Origin: CAZJBP01 sp964544115
GTDB taxonomy: Bacteria > Verrucomicrobiota > Kiritimatiellia > UBA8416 > JADHWI01
Assembly (NCBI GenBank): GCA_964544115.1
Contig: CAZJBP010000022.1
Coordinates: forward strand, 1 to 27,201
DNA length: 27,201 nucleotides
Direction: 5' to 3'
A program made the translations under genes and the position numbers. This document shows positions 1 to 8,710 of the stretch, piece after piece. Positions within the stretch are counted from its first letter, which is position 1, and the number at the start of each line of letters is the position of its first letter. The notes under the pieces were generated by a model, which had not been told where the DNA came from, ran no database searches, and saw only the letters and a list, made by a program, of their open reading frames with translations.

Positions 1-2891
1 CGCAGATCAGCGGCCTGCAGTCCATGAATTCGGACAACAAGTCCGGCGTGAGCACCATCAGCCTGACCTTCAGCCTGAACCGCAGCGTGGACCTGGTGGC
101 GCCGGACGTACAGGCGGCGATCACGCGCGCCCAGCGCAACCTGCCGGCCGACCTGCCCAATCCGCCCACCTATCAGAAGTTCAACCCGTCGGATTCGCCC
201 ATTTACGTGCTGGTGCTCTACTCCGACACGCTGACGCACGGGGATCTGTACGACTACGCGAACCACGTGGTCGCCCGCACCCTCAGCATGGTCGAGGGCG
301 TGTCGAAGGTTCAGGCTTTCGGCGCGAAGCGCGCCGTGCGCATCCAGTTTGTTCCGGAAAAACTGGCCGCGTTCCAACTCGGCGTGGATGAACTGGCCCT
401 GGCGCTGAAGGCCGGCTCCGTCAACATTCCGGGCGGCGGCCTCAACGGCGCCATGCGCACGTTCAGCATCGAGCCGCAGGGGCAACTGCAGACCGCCCGG
501 GAGTATGGCGAGCTGATTGTCGCGTACCGCAACGGCGCGCCGGTGCGCCTGAAGGAGGTGGCCCGGTGCGTGGACAGCGTGGCGAACGATCTGGTCGACA
601 TCCGCTACGGCCGCCCCGGCCAGGAGGAACACGACAAGTGCGTCGTCATGTTGATTTCGCGCGTCAGCGGCGCCAACACCGTCGCCGTGGCGAACCGGCT
701 TGAGACCACCATCGAGCGCGTGCGGGGCGAGTTGCCCGCCTCCATCCACATCGAGAAGATGTTCAACGGCGCGGTGCCGATCCGCACGTCGATGGAAGAT
801 GTTCAGGTCACCGTCCTGATCGCGCTGGTGCTGGTGGTGCTGGTCATCTTCATGTTCCTGGGCCGCATTCGAGAGACGGTGATCCCGAGCATCGTGCTGC
901 CGGTCTCGATCATGGGCACTCTGCTCCTCATGCTGATGTCGGGATTCAACCTGGACACGCTGTCCCTGATGGGCATCGTGCTGGCGGTATCGTTCCTGGT
1001 GGACGATGCCATCGTCGTGCTGGAGAACACCGTCCGCCACCTGGATGAGGGCATGAAGCCCGTGCCGGCGGCCGTGCGCAGCATGAAGGAGATCACGTTC
1101 ACCCTGATCTCGACCAGCATGGCGCTGATCATCGTGTTTACGCCCCTGGTGTTCATGAGCGGCGCCGTGGGGCGCAACTTGCAGGAATTTGCCCTGACCG
1201 TGATCTACGCCATTGTCGTCTCGACCTTTGTCGCGCTCTCGCTCTCCCCCATGATGTGTGCGCGGATGATCCGGCACGAGGCGCGGTCCAACCGCCTCCA
1301 GCGATGGATCACGGGCAGCATCGCGGCCCTGGTCGGGCAGTACGGCCGCGCGCTCCGGTGGCAGCTCCGGCACAAGTGGACGGCGGTGGTCGCCTGGGTG
1401 CTGTGCATCGTGGGCTCCGTGGTGCTGTACCTCCTGCTGCCGAAGGCCTTTCTGCCGCCGGGCGACAGCAGCTTCATCCGCGGCGCCATGATCATGCCGC
1501 AGGGGGCGTCCACCGAGCAGATGCGCGCGTTCCAAACCAAGGTGGCCGCCATTGTGCGTGAAGAGCCCGGCGTGACGCAGGTCGGCAATGTGACCGGCTT
1601 CGCGCCCGGCGCGGACCAGAGCATGGGATTCATCTTTATCCGGCTTGCCCCGCCCAGCGAACGGCCGCCGATCGCCCAGATCGCCCAGAAGCTCATGGGC
1701 AAACTGGCGGCGCTGCCGGACGGCGTATGCGCGTTGAGTCCCGTGCCGGTCCTGAAGATCAGCGCGGGGGCCGAATCGACGGCCACCGGAAGCGACTACG
1801 CCTACATGCTCACCGGGCTCGACCGCGAACTGGTCTACTCCACGGCGCAGCAGCTGGAGAAGGCGATCCGCTCCGTGCCGGGCGTGGCGCCCTACGCGGT
1901 CCAGAACAGCGTCAAGATCAACATGCCGCGGGTGGTGGTGGACTTCAACCGCGACCGCGCGTCCGCTCTCGGCATTTCCGCGGCCACCATCGAGCAGGCC
2001 CTGGCCTTCGCCTTTGCCGGCGGGTACGTCACGCAGTTCACGACGGAGCAGGACCAGTACCAGGTGATCCCGGAAATCGAGAAGGAGCACCAACTCCTGC
2101 CGGAGAACCTGGGCGCCCTCTACCTGCGTTCGCCCGCCACGGGCTCGCTGGTGCCGCTCAAGTCGGTGGTCGGGTGGAGGGAGGACGTCGGGCCGCAGAG
2201 CGTGCCGCACGCGCAGCAGCATGAGGCGGCAACGATCTCGTTCGGGCTCTTCCCCGGCGTGCCGCTCGGTGACGCCACCCAGGCCATCGAGGCGCAGGCG
2301 GCGAAGATCCTGCCGCCGGGGGTCATCGGCCGGTTCACGGGCGATGCCCTGGAGTTCAAGAAGTCGATCGCCAGCCTCGGCATGCTCCTGCTCGTGGCGA
2401 TCTTCCTGAAATACATCGTCCTGGGCGTGCTCTACGAGAGCTACATCCACCCGTTCACGATTCTGACGACGCTGCCCGTCGCTGTGTTTGGCGGCTTGCT
2501 GACGCTGATGGCGTTCGGCCGCGAGCTTTCCCTCTACGCGTACATCGGCGTTTTCGTGCTGATCGGCCTGATTACCAAGAACGGGATCCTGATGGTGGAC
2601 TTCGCCCTGCAGCGCAAGGCGGAGGGGAAGAACAGCTACGACGCGATTGTCGATGCCTGCCTGGTCCGCTTCCGCCCGATCCTGATGACCGGCCTGTGCG
2701 CCATTCTCGGCGCGATGCCGATCGCCCTCGGCTACGGGGCCGACGCGTCCAGCCGGATCCCGCTCGGGCTGGTGGTGGTGGGCGGCATGGTCTTCGCCCA
2801 GGTGATCACCCTGTTCGTGACCCCCAGCATCTACCTCTACATGGAGCGCATCCAGGAGCGGTTCCTCAAGCCGCGCACCGACCTGGAGTAG
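1..2891 (+). CDS. RND-family multidrug efflux inner-membrane transporter (5' truncated by window edge)
   Basis: Inner-membrane proton/drug antiporter of the hydrophobe/amphiphile (AcrB/MdtB/MdtC-like) RND superfamily. It normally forms a trimer working with a periplasmic adaptor and an outer-membrane channel; neither partner is in the window. The frame is open to base 1 (Q-I-S-G-L-Q-S precedes the first ATG at 24). That segment aligns with the early periplasmic porter domain of full-length proteins of about 1,040 residues, so roughly the first 70-80 residues, including TM1, are missing. Numbering from the ATG at 24: the TM4 signature VDDAIVVLEN carries the proton-relay pair Asp327/Asp328, and TM10 (LITKNGILMVDFA) carries the conserved Lys852. 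Two porter halves alternate with two blocks of hydrophobic helices (about 255-480 and 785-945), as expected. All key residues seen are intact, so it looks functional. The exact substrate cannot be told. Confidence 0.93.
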   Translation, partial: QISGLQSMNSDNKSGVSTISLTFSLNRSVDLVAPDVQAAITRAQRNLPADLPNPPTYQKFNPSDSPIYVLVLYSDTLTHGDLYDYANHVVARTLSMVEGVSKVQAFGAKRAVRIQFVPEKLAAFQLGVDELALALKAGSVNIPGGGLNGAMRTFSIEPQGQLQTAREYGELIVAYRNGAPVRLKEVARCVDSVANDLVDIRYGRPGQEEHDKCVVMLISRVSGANTVAVANRLETTIERVRGELPASIHIEKMFNGAVPIRTSMEDVQVTVLIALVLVVLVIFMFLGRIRETVIPSIVLPVSIMGTLLLMLMSGFNLDTLSLMGIVLAVSFLVDDAIVVLENTVRHLDEGMKPVPAAVRSMKEITFTLISTSMALIIVFTPLVFMSGAVGRNLQEFALTVIYAIVVSTFVALSLSPMMCARMIRHEARSNRLQRWITGSIAALVGQYGRALRWQLRHKWTAVVAWVLCIVGSVVLYLLLPKAFLPPGDSSFIRGAMIMPQGASTEQMRAFQTKVAAIVREEPGVTQVGNVTGFAPGADQSMGFIFIRLAPPSERPPIAQIAQKLMGKLAALPDGVCALSPVPVLKISAGAESTATGSDYAYMLTGLDRELVYSTAQQLEKAIRSVPGVAPYAVQNSVKINMPRVVVDFNRDRASALGISAATIEQALAFAFAGGYVTQFTTEQDQYQVIPEIEKEHQLLPENLGALYLRSPATGSLVPLKSVVGWREDVGPQSVPHAQQHEAATISFGLFPGVPLGDATQAIEAQAAKILPPGVIGRFTGDALEFKKSIASLGMLLLVAIFLKYIVLGVLYESYIHPFTILTTLPVAVFGGLLTLMAFGRELSLYAYIGVFVLIGLITKNGILMVDFALQRKAEGKNSYDAIVDACLVRFRPILMTGLCAILGAMPIALGYGADASSRIPLGLVVVGGMVFAQVITLFVTPSIYLYMERIQERFLKPRTDLE

Positions 2892-2973
2892 GGGCTCAAA
2901 TAGGCTCGCAGACCTCGTCGCCATAGCGCAGGATGCGCCGCTGAGGGTTGGACGAACGAGGAGGAACGGCACG

Positions 2974-3387
2974 ATGAATATCGAGGTGTTTGCACTCTGC
3001 GACGCGGCAACGGACTACGGCGGCAGGCTCAACCTGCTCGGCACCTTCGACAGCATTCGGGCCAAGCAGTTCCCTGCTTCCCACCCGCACTGCGCGGTCG
3101 CTCTCCGGCTCCGATTCGAGCGGATCGAGGAAGGCAATCACCCGGTGCGCATCGGTATTGTGAACGAAGACGGAAAGGCGATAGGCCCCAATATCGACGG
3201 GAGCATCGCGATCAAGGTTCCGCCGAACGTCCTGTCCGTTTGCGCCAACATGGTGGTCAACATCAACGGCATCACGTTTGACAAGCCTGGCCGGTACTCC
3301 ATCGATCTGGCCATCGACAACCGGCACGAGACATCGCTTCCCGTGACGGTCCTTCAGGTGGAAGCGAAGCCTCAGCCGCAAGGCTGA
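2974..3387 (+). CDS. DUF6941-type small cytosolic protein
   Basis: A 137-residue protein of unknown function. The opening (MNIEVFALCDAATDYGGRLN followed by LLGTFDSI) matches my memory of the DUF6941 family: a short all-beta protein starting 'M.(V/I)E.F.LCD.A....GKLN..G.FD.I'. There is no signal peptide, transmembrane segment or catalytic motif. The alternating hydrophobic pattern suggests a beta-sandwich, and the line near residues 95-130 (GRYSIDLAID.....LPVTV) resembles the closing strands of such a fold. The start is well supported: GAGGAGG (2958-2964) lies nine bases before ATG 2974. It sits 82 bp after the RND gene on the same strand and ends 17 bp from the convergent pabBC stop. No role can be assigned, and a link to the efflux pump is only positional. 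Confidence 0.8.
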   Translation: MNIEVFALCDAATDYGGRLNLLGTFDSIRAKQFPASHPHCAVALRLRFERIEEGNHPVRIGIVNEDGKAIGPNIDGSIAIKVPPNVLSVCANMVVNINGITFDKPGRYSIDLAIDNRHETSLPVTVLQVEAKPQPQG

Positions 3388-3404
3388 GCGCTCCGGCCGG
3401 CGGT

Positions 3405-5147
3405 TCAGGCCAATTGGACCGGGTAGACGCCGCGGACGGAGTTGAAGAGCTCGAGGTGGGGGCTGGCGCGCAGGTCGGCCAGCGTGACCGGCGCCTCGAC
3501 GAGCTCGCAGCGCTCGAGGCGTTCCGCCCGCAGCGTTCCGGCGAGCAGCCCGCAGGCAACGGGGGGTGTCCGGAGGACGCCGCCAACTTCCACGGCGAGA
3601 TTGGCGACGGTCGACTCCGTCACCTCTCCCCGCTCGTTATAGAGGATGACGTCGTCACATTCCGGTCGCGCCGCCCGTGCCTGCTCGTATACGGCCCGGT
3701 GCGTCGTCTTGTGGTAGAGGAACGGGTCGGAGATGTCGACCGGTTCCGCTGCGAGCGCAACACACAACGCGGGGCCGGCTGCGCGGGGAGGAAGGGGGAG
3801 GGCTTCGACGGTCGGCTCACCGTTGCGGTCCACGAGCAATCGCACCCGCCGTGACGCGTCGCCGAAGGCTTCGGCGGCCAGGGCCAGCGCCCGCCGCACC
3901 CGCGCTTCGTCTACGGCCAGGTCGAAGTATTCCGCCGAGTCGCGCAGCCGCCGGAGGTGCCGCTCCAGCAGCCCGTAGCCGGCGCGCGGCTCCCAGCGCA
4001 TCGTCTCCAGCAGGCTGAAGGAGGGCATCGGCGCGCGCAGGATGGCGGCCTTGGCGCGGCTCTCGAGCAGCTCAGCCTGGCGGGCCGAGTCCCACACGAT
4101 GCCGCCGCCCACGCCGTATTCCGCCTGCCCGCGCCGCCGGTCCACGAGCAGGGTCCGGATCGCCACGTTGAACTGCGCGCGGCGTCCCGGCGCGATGAAC
4201 CCGGCGGCCCCGGTGTAGATGCGCCGCGGGGTCGTCTCGACCTCGGCGATAATCTCCATCGTCCGCCGCTTCGGCGCGCCGGTGATCGAGGCGGGGGGGA
4301 AGAGGGCTCTGAAGAGGGCGTCCAGCGGCGCGCGGGTGTCCGCCGCCACGCGCGAGGTCATCTGCCAGACGGTGGGGTACTTCTCGATGTCGAACAGCGA
4401 CTCGGGATGCACGCTGCCCGGCTCGGCGATGCGCCCCAGGTCGTTGCGCACCATGTCGACGATCATCACGTTCTCGGCCCGGTCCTTGGCCGACGCGGCG
4501 AGCGCCGCCGCGCACTGCCGGTCCTCCTCTGTCGTCATCGCCCGCCGCGCGGTGCCCTTCATCGGCCGGGATTCGATCCGCTCGCCGTCGAGGCGAAAGA
4601 AGAGCTCGGGCGAGGCGCTACACACCACCCAGTCGCCGGCGTCGATGTAGGCGCCATACCCCGCGCTCTGCGCCGCCGCAAGACGCGCGAAGGCCGGCCA
4701 CGGGGCCGCGCAGAACGGCGCGGTGAGCCGGTAGGAGTAGTTGACCTGGTACGTGTCGCCGGCGTGGATCAGCGCCTTGATCCGGTCAAAGGCGCGCCCG
4801 TAGTCCTCCGTCGAAACCGAGGGGCTCCAGACGTCCGGCAGCGAGGCCCCGGCCGGGTGGGGGAGGGCGACCGGCGTCGGCGGCGCGTAGAGGCCGAACC
4901 ACAGCAGCGGGAAGTCCCTGTCGTCCGCCCGCACGCGGAGCGCACTGTCGAACGCCGGCGCGGCCTCATACGACAGGAACCCCGCCGCCCAGAGCCCTTC
5001 GGCCGCCACGAGGCGATCGACCTCGCGCAGCGCCGGCAAGACCTCATCGACGCTTGAGGCCTCCACCACCCGGGCCGGCGCGGCAAAGTGCAGCCAGTTG
5101 CCGGTGACGGCGTCTCGGATCACGGCCTCGCGGGTGGTCGGCGTCAT
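3405..5147 (-). CDS. pabBC: Fused aminodeoxychorismate synthase component I / aminodeoxychorismate lyase (PabB-PabC)
   Basis: Cytosolic enzyme for p-aminobenzoate, the folate precursor. Residues 1 to about 370 are a chorismate-binding domain: SASPELFF (177-184), RPMKGT (194-199), the ENVMIVDMVRNDLGR block (225-239) and PPASITGAPK (284-293). Lys197 in P-M-K-G-T is the PabB-type lysine that forms the covalent chorismate intermediate; anthranilate synthases have Ala there, which favours PabB over TrpE. Residues about 377-580 are a PLP-dependent lyase domain (FSLLETM, then FLYHKTTHR with probable PLP Lys480, then LYNERGEVTES) that releases pyruvate to give PABA. Such PabB-PabC fusions are known in several bacteria. 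The glutaminase PabA/TrpG is not in the window. The start has no Shine-Dalgarno sequence, only CTCTCC, but a promoter lies just upstream. Its product supports GlyA, encoded further right. Confidence 0.94.
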   Translation of the reverse strand: MTPTTREAVIRDAVTGNWLHFAAPARVVEASSVDEVLPALREVDRLVAAEGLWAAGFLSYEAAPAFDSALRVRADDRDFPLLWFGLYAPPTPVALPHPAGASLPDVWSPSVSTEDYGRAFDRIKALIHAGDTYQVNYSYRLTAPFCAAPWPAFARLAAAQSAGYGAYIDAGDWVVCSASPELFFRLDGERIESRPMKGTARRAMTTEEDRQCAAALAASAKDRAENVMIVDMVRNDLGRIAEPGSVHPESLFDIEKYPTVWQMTSRVAADTRAPLDALFRALFPPASITGAPKRRTMEIIAEVETTPRRIYTGAAGFIAPGRRAQFNVAIRTLLVDRRRGQAEYGVGGGIVWDSARQAELLESRAKAAILRAPMPSFSLLETMRWEPRAGYGLLERHLRRLRDSAEYFDLAVDEARVRRALALAAEAFGDASRRVRLLVDRNGEPTVEALPLPPRAAGPALCVALAAEPVDISDPFLYHKTTHRAVYEQARAARPECDDVILYNERGEVTESTVANLAVEVGGVLRTPPVACGLLAGTLRAERLERCELVEAPVTLADLRASPHLELFNSVRGVYPVQLA

Positions 5148-5158
5148 GGAGAGAGCCG

Positions 5159-5187
5159 ATGTTCGATGAAAGCCGTCCCGGGGTCAA
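5159..5187 (-). promoter_or_regulatory. Putative sigma-70 promoter of pabBC, close to the start codon
   Basis: On the minus strand TTGACC (5187-5182) is separated by 17 bp from GAACAT (5164-5159). The -35 is good. The -10 keeps the two most important bases (A at position 2, T at position 6) but is otherwise weak. Only 11 bases separate it from ATG 5147, so the predicted leader is a few bases long. This fits the absence of a Shine-Dalgarno sequence. It is a pattern match only. Confidence 0.4.
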
Positions 5188-5272
5188 GCCGGCGCCACGC
5201 ATCCACGCATCCCTCCCTGCTTGCATCATCCCCCGGCGCTTGGTAATCGAAAGGGGCGGGGAGTATGACGCA

Positions 5273-6070
5273 ATGACACTGGGAGGAGTCAACGTGCAGG
5301 AGATCGTCGGGACACTGGACCGCGCGGAGACGAAACCCTCCGTGCGGATGGAGTGCTTCTTGCCGCCGGATGCGGCCACGGGCCGAACGGCGCTGGTGAT
5401 CTTTCCAGGCGGCGGCTACGGGGGGCACGCGCCGCACGAGGGGCGTGGCTATGCCGAGTGGTTCGCGGCTCGCGGCGTGGCCTGCTTCGTGGCGGAGTAT
5501 CGCCTGGGCTCTGCCGGCCACCGCCACCCGGCCATGGTGGAGGATGCTCTGGCGGCGATCGCTACCGTCCGGCGCCGGGCTGCGGAGTTCGGGGTTAACC
5601 CGCGGCGGATCGGGGTCATGGGCTCGTCGGCGGGCGGGCACCTTGCGGCGCATGCGCTCGTGGGGTGGGGCGGATATGCCGGCGACGCGGCGGCGGCGCG
5701 CCCCGACTTCGGGGTTCTGTGCTATCCGGTGATCGCCATGCGCGGCCGGCACCACCACGGGGGCTCGCGCCTCAACCTGATCGGCCGGCGGCCCTCGCGG
5801 GAGCTGATCGACGCGGTCAGCGTCGAGCGCCTCGTGACGGCCGGCACTCCCCCCTGTTTCCTCTGGCACACCGGTGAGGATTCGGGCGTACCGGTTGAGA
5901 ACAGCCTCCTGTTTGCGGCCGCGCTGCGGCGCCACGGGGTTCCGTTCGAGTTGCATGTCTACGAGAAGGGCTCGCACGGGCTGGGGCTGGGGGCGCCGTT
6001 CCCGTGGGCGGAGGATGTCATGCGATGGGTGCAGGGGCTGCCGGACCGAACCGGCGGGAGCGTGTCATGA
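5273..6070 (+). CDS. Alpha/beta-hydrolase, BD-FAE/acetylxylan-esterase-like
   Basis: Probable cytosolic carboxylester hydrolase of 265 residues; no signal peptide is visible. From ATG 5273: the oxyanion-hole region FPGGGYGG (44-51), nucleophile elbow GSSAGGH with Ser119, acid candidate Asp203 (HTGEDSGVP) and catalytic His235 (KGSHGLG). Order and spacing match the small esterase/lipase group that deacetylates xylan or other esters. An in-frame ATG at 5159 exists, but the N-terminal 38 residues it would add look unrelated to the fold. Two local starts compete: ATG 5273 with GGGGAG nine bases upstream, and GTG 5294 with a stronger GGGAGGAG (5281-5288) five bases upstream. Its stop overlaps the start of the phosphofructokinase gene (ATGA, 6067-6070), so the two are translationally coupled. 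The substrate is unknown; a sugar ester feeding glycolysis would fit. Confidence 0.85.
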   Translation: MTLGGVNVQEIVGTLDRAETKPSVRMECFLPPDAATGRTALVIFPGGGYGGHAPHEGRGYAEWFAARGVACFVAEYRLGSAGHRHPAMVEDALAAIATVRRRAAEFGVNPRRIGVMGSSAGGHLAAHALVGWGGYAGDAAAARPDFGVLCYPVIAMRGRHHHGGSRLNLIGRRPSRELIDAVSVERLVTAGTPPCFLWHTGEDSGVPVENSLLFAAALRRHGVPFELHVYEKGSHGLGLGAPFPWAEDVMRWVQGLPDRTGGSVS

Positions 6071-7356
6071 GAGTCGTCGCGGTGGAGTCGCTGGGCGCCG
6101 GTCGCTATCCCTCCCCCATTTCCTGTGCGCGGGCCGAGGCGAGCTGGGTGCCGGAGGATGTGCGCTGGACGTCCGCCACGCCGCCGCCGGGCCTCATGCT
6201 GTTCGAGGAGGCCGGGCCGCGGTCGCGGCTGTTTTTCGATCCGGCGCGGACCCGCGCGGCCCTTGTGACCTGCGGCGGATTGTGTCCCGGCCTGAACAAC
6301 GTCATTCGCTCCGCCTTCCTCGAATTGCACCACCGCTATGGCGTGGGCGAGGTGCTCGGATTTCGCTGGGGATACCAGGGGCTCGATCCCGTGCACGGCG
6401 CCGCGCCGATCCGGCTGACCCCCGAGTTCGTGGAGGATATTCACAAGGAGGGCGGCACCATCCTCGGCACCTCGCGCGGGCCCGTCGATACGGCGGTCGC
6501 GGTCGACAACCTGATCCGCCTGGGCGTCGATATCCTGCTCACCGTGGGCGGCGACGGGACGCAGCGCGGCTCAAGCGATCTGTTCCTGGAGTCCCGCCGC
6601 CGCGGGCACCCGCTGGCCGTGGTCGGCATTCCGAAGACCATCGACAACGATGTGCCGTTCGTCTCGCAGTCGTTCGGCTTCCAGACGTCGGTTGAAGAAG
6701 CGACGCGCATCATCGACGGGGCCCACACCGAGGCGCACAGCGTGCAGAACGGGATCAGCCTGGTGAAGGTGATGGGGCGGTACGCGGGCTTCATTGCCGC
6801 CGCCGCGACGATCGCCAACCAAGACGTGAATTTCACGCTCGTGCCCGAGGTGCCGTTTACCCTGGACGGCCCCGGCGGGTTCCTGGCGGTGCTCAAACGC
6901 CGGGTGCTGGAGAGGAAGCATGCCGTCATCGTGGTGGCCGAAGGCGCCGGGCAGGACCTCGTGGCGGCGGCCGTCGAAGCGCGCGACGCCTCCGGCAACG
7001 CCGGGATCGCAGACGTCGGGGTGTTCCTGCGCGACCGCATCACCGCGTATTTCAAGGCCGAGGGCGTGCCGTTTGTTCTGCGCTATTTTGACCCGAGTTA
7101 CTCGATTCGCAGCCGTCCCGCGGATGCCGAAGATGCCATCCTGTGCGACGCCTATGCGCGCCACGCCGTGCATGCCGGCATGGCCGGCAGGACCGGGCTG
7201 GTGATCGGCCACATGAACGACACCTTCGTCCATGTCCCGATCGGCATGCTGTCGACGCAGTCCAAGCGGTTGGATCCCGCCGGCTCCACCTGGCGCGCAG
7301 TGCTGGCCTCAACGGGACAGCCGGAGAGCCTGGGGATGACGGTTAAGGAAGAGTGA
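6067..7356 (+). CDS. 6-phosphofructokinase (long group-II-like clade, probably ATP-dependent)
   Basis: Glycolytic enzyme phosphorylating fructose 6-phosphate, cytosolic, 429 residues. Motifs in order: TCGGLCPGLNNVIRS (68-82), TVGGDGTQRG (159-168), IPKTIDND (188-195) with catalytic Asp193, and VKVMGRYAG (233-241). The residue corresponding to E. coli Gly104 is Gly164 (GGDG, ATP type), while the position corresponding to E. coli Gly124 is Lys190 (PKTIDND, typical of PPi-dependent enzymes). This combination is known from ATP-dependent long-form PFKs such as the trypanosomatid enzymes, so ATP is the more likely phosphoryl donor. The N-terminal extension of about 65 residues before the first motif also fits that clade. 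I chose ATG 6067, overlapping the hydrolase stop as ATGA, over the upstream in-frame ATG at 6004, which would lie deep inside that gene. Confidence 0.93.
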   Translation: MRVVAVESLGAGRYPSPISCARAEASWVPEDVRWTSATPPPGLMLFEEAGPRSRLFFDPARTRAALVTCGGLCPGLNNVIRSAFLELHHRYGVGEVLGFRWGYQGLDPVHGAAPIRLTPEFVEDIHKEGGTILGTSRGPVDTAVAVDNLIRLGVDILLTVGGDGTQRGSSDLFLESRRRGHPLAVVGIPKTIDNDVPFVSQSFGFQTSVEEATRIIDGAHTEAHSVQNGISLVKVMGRYAGFIAAAATIANQDVNFTLVPEVPFTLDGPGGFLAVLKRRVLERKHAVIVVAEGAGQDLVAAAVEARDASGNAGIADVGVFLRDRITAYFKAEGVPFVLRYFDPSYSIRSRPADAEDAILCDAYARHAVHAGMAGRTGLVIGHMNDTFVHVPIGMLSTQSKRLDPAGSTWRAVLASTGQPESLGMTVKEE

Positions 7357-7422
7357 TCGGCGCGCGCACGTTTACGGCTGTGCCAAGGGTCCTCTGGCGG
7401 CACCAGTCGCTTGTTGGGCTAT

Positions 7423-8490
7423 CTATGCCCCCGGTTTTATGCTCTCAACATTGAACTTCTCGTCGAGCACGGCGAAATAGGATGAGCCACCGAGAAAAGC
7501 CATCTTGCCGTCAACAATGAAGAACGGGAGACAAGAGACCTGATACCCTTTTCCGGTTTCGGTAACACGGTAGATCATCGATATGGTGTTGGTCGTCCCG
7601 CCCCCGAACTGTTGTCGGTAGGCCGCCTCCGTGCTGCGGATGGCTTGGAGCACGTTGGGCGACAAGTTGGTCTCGGAAGCAAAATGGTAGTCTTTGTGGT
7701 TTTCAGGGATTGGGGGTAAGTCGGCAGTAAATGTGTCCGCCGCGTATCCGCCTCGTACAACCCGGAACCCGTAATTGCTGATCCGGCGACTGGGTGGGCC
7801 CCCTACACGGCTCGTAGACTTACAGCCACCACTGGGTTCGTGCCAACTCCCGCCACGGAGAACGCGGAGACCGTCATTCCCCTCATACGCGTCTTCACAC
7901 CACTCCCACACATTCCCATGCATGTCATACAAACCCCACTTGTTTGCTTTCTTCTGCCCTACCATGTGCGCGTACTCTTCGTCTGAGCGCGGTGCGCTCT
8001 CTTCGTACTTATCGTACCACGCGTAGTCCCCGAGTGCTGACGCGTCATCCCCAAAGCAGAACGCCGTCTGGCTTCCGGCGCGGCATGCATATTCCCACTC
8101 GGAGTTGGTCGGCAGCCGATACCTATGCCCTGCCGTATGCGTGCCCTGCACGTTGATGTTGTCCCGCACGTTCAGCGCGCGGATAAACTCCTGCGCGTCG
8201 TCCCACGAGACATATCCCGCCGCGTTATCTTCCCCTTCCTTCATGTACGGCATGCTCTTCCATGGCTCCGTCCCCATTACCGCCTTCCACTGGCCCTGCG
8301 TGACTTCCGTTGTCTGTAACTCGTAATGCTTCCCCGGGATGCTCACGAACTTCATGCCAATGCGCGATGCATAACTGCCTTCCTCAGTCGTTGGACTCAC
8401 CTGCTCGTGGACGGTTGCTCCGCAACCACAAGCCCAGAGGGCAAAACAGATATTTGCGACTGCTCCTATGGTTCTATTCATTGATGTCAT
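7423..8490 (-). CDS. SUMF1/FGE-domain lipoprotein-like protein, probably not an active formylglycine-generating enzyme
   Basis: Probably an exported protein of 355 residues. A short hydrophobic N-terminus ends in WACGCGA, an imperfect lipobox. Residues about 35-245 form a formylglycine-generating-enzyme (SUMF1) fold: TTEVTQGQWKAVMG, YVSWDDAQEF, YRLPTNSEWEYACRAG, YDMHGNVWEWCED, VLRGGSW and GFRVVRGG. True FGEs have two copper-binding cysteines after RGGS (CHxSYCxR). Here the stretch reads HEPSGGCKSTSR, so only the second has a counterpart. A binding or structural role is therefore more likely. The last 95 residues are an extra domain I do not recognise. The start could be ATG 8490, ATG 8481 or TTG 8499; none has a Shine-Dalgarno sequence, but TACAAT (minus strand, 8507-8502) lies 11 bases before ATG 8490. 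Base composition is visibly lower in GC than its neighbours, suggesting acquisition. It stands alone between convergent PFK and divergent purD. Confidence 0.85.
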   Translation of the reverse strand: MTSMNRTIGAVANICFALWACGCGATVHEQVSPTTEEGSYASRIGMKFVSIPGKHYELQTTEVTQGQWKAVMGTEPWKSMPYMKEGEDNAAGYVSWDDAQEFIRALNVRDNINVQGTHTAGHRYRLPTNSEWEYACRAGSQTAFCFGDDASALGDYAWYDKYEESAPRSDEEYAHMVGQKKANKWGLYDMHGNVWEWCEDAYEGNDGLRVLRGGSWHEPSGGCKSTSRVGGPPSRRISNYGFRVVRGGYAADTFTADLPPIPENHKDYHFASETNLSPNVLQAIRSTEAAYRQQFGGGTTNTISMIYRVTETGKGYQVSCLPFFIVDGKMAFLGGSSYFAVLDEKFNVESIKPGA

Positions 8491-8675
8491 TTTGCCCAAC
8501 GATTGTATCTGCCAGCTTGTCTTTTGCCGGCAGGACTGGCGTCGCGTGAGGCCGCCGTGCCTGTACGTGATAACCAGCCTCTGGGTCGGATTGTCCCGGA
8601 AAGCGGATCCTTGTCAAGGCGAGCGATGGCGTTGTGAGTGGGGGGCGTCACCTTCGTGAACCGACCGTTTCTGAT

Positions 8676-8703
8676 TTGATCCTGAGGGGGCTTTCGGTAT
8701 CCT
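8676..8703 (+). promoter_or_regulatory. Putative sigma-70 promoter of the purD operon (leaderless)
   Basis: TTGATC (8676-8681), 16-bp spacer, TATCCT (8698-8703). The -10 box ends seven bases before ATG 8711, so initiation would fall on or next to the A of the start codon. The seven bases between (GCCGCCC) contain no Shine-Dalgarno sequence. Because the purD start is fixed by its conserved N-terminus, a leaderless mRNA is the simplest reading. Confidence 0.5.
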
Positions 8704-8710
8704 GCCGCCC

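Noticed and set aside
7380..7402. GTGCC...GGCAC inverted repeat between PFK and the SUMF1 gene as a bidirectional terminator
   Set aside because: The arms are five bases with a 13-base loop and no T or A run on either side.
8609..8619. CCTTGTCAAGG dyad, including TTGTCA, as a -35 or operator before purD
   Set aside because: No -10 box lies at 16-18 bp, and the arms are only five bases; the TTGATC/TATCCT pair nearer purD is better.
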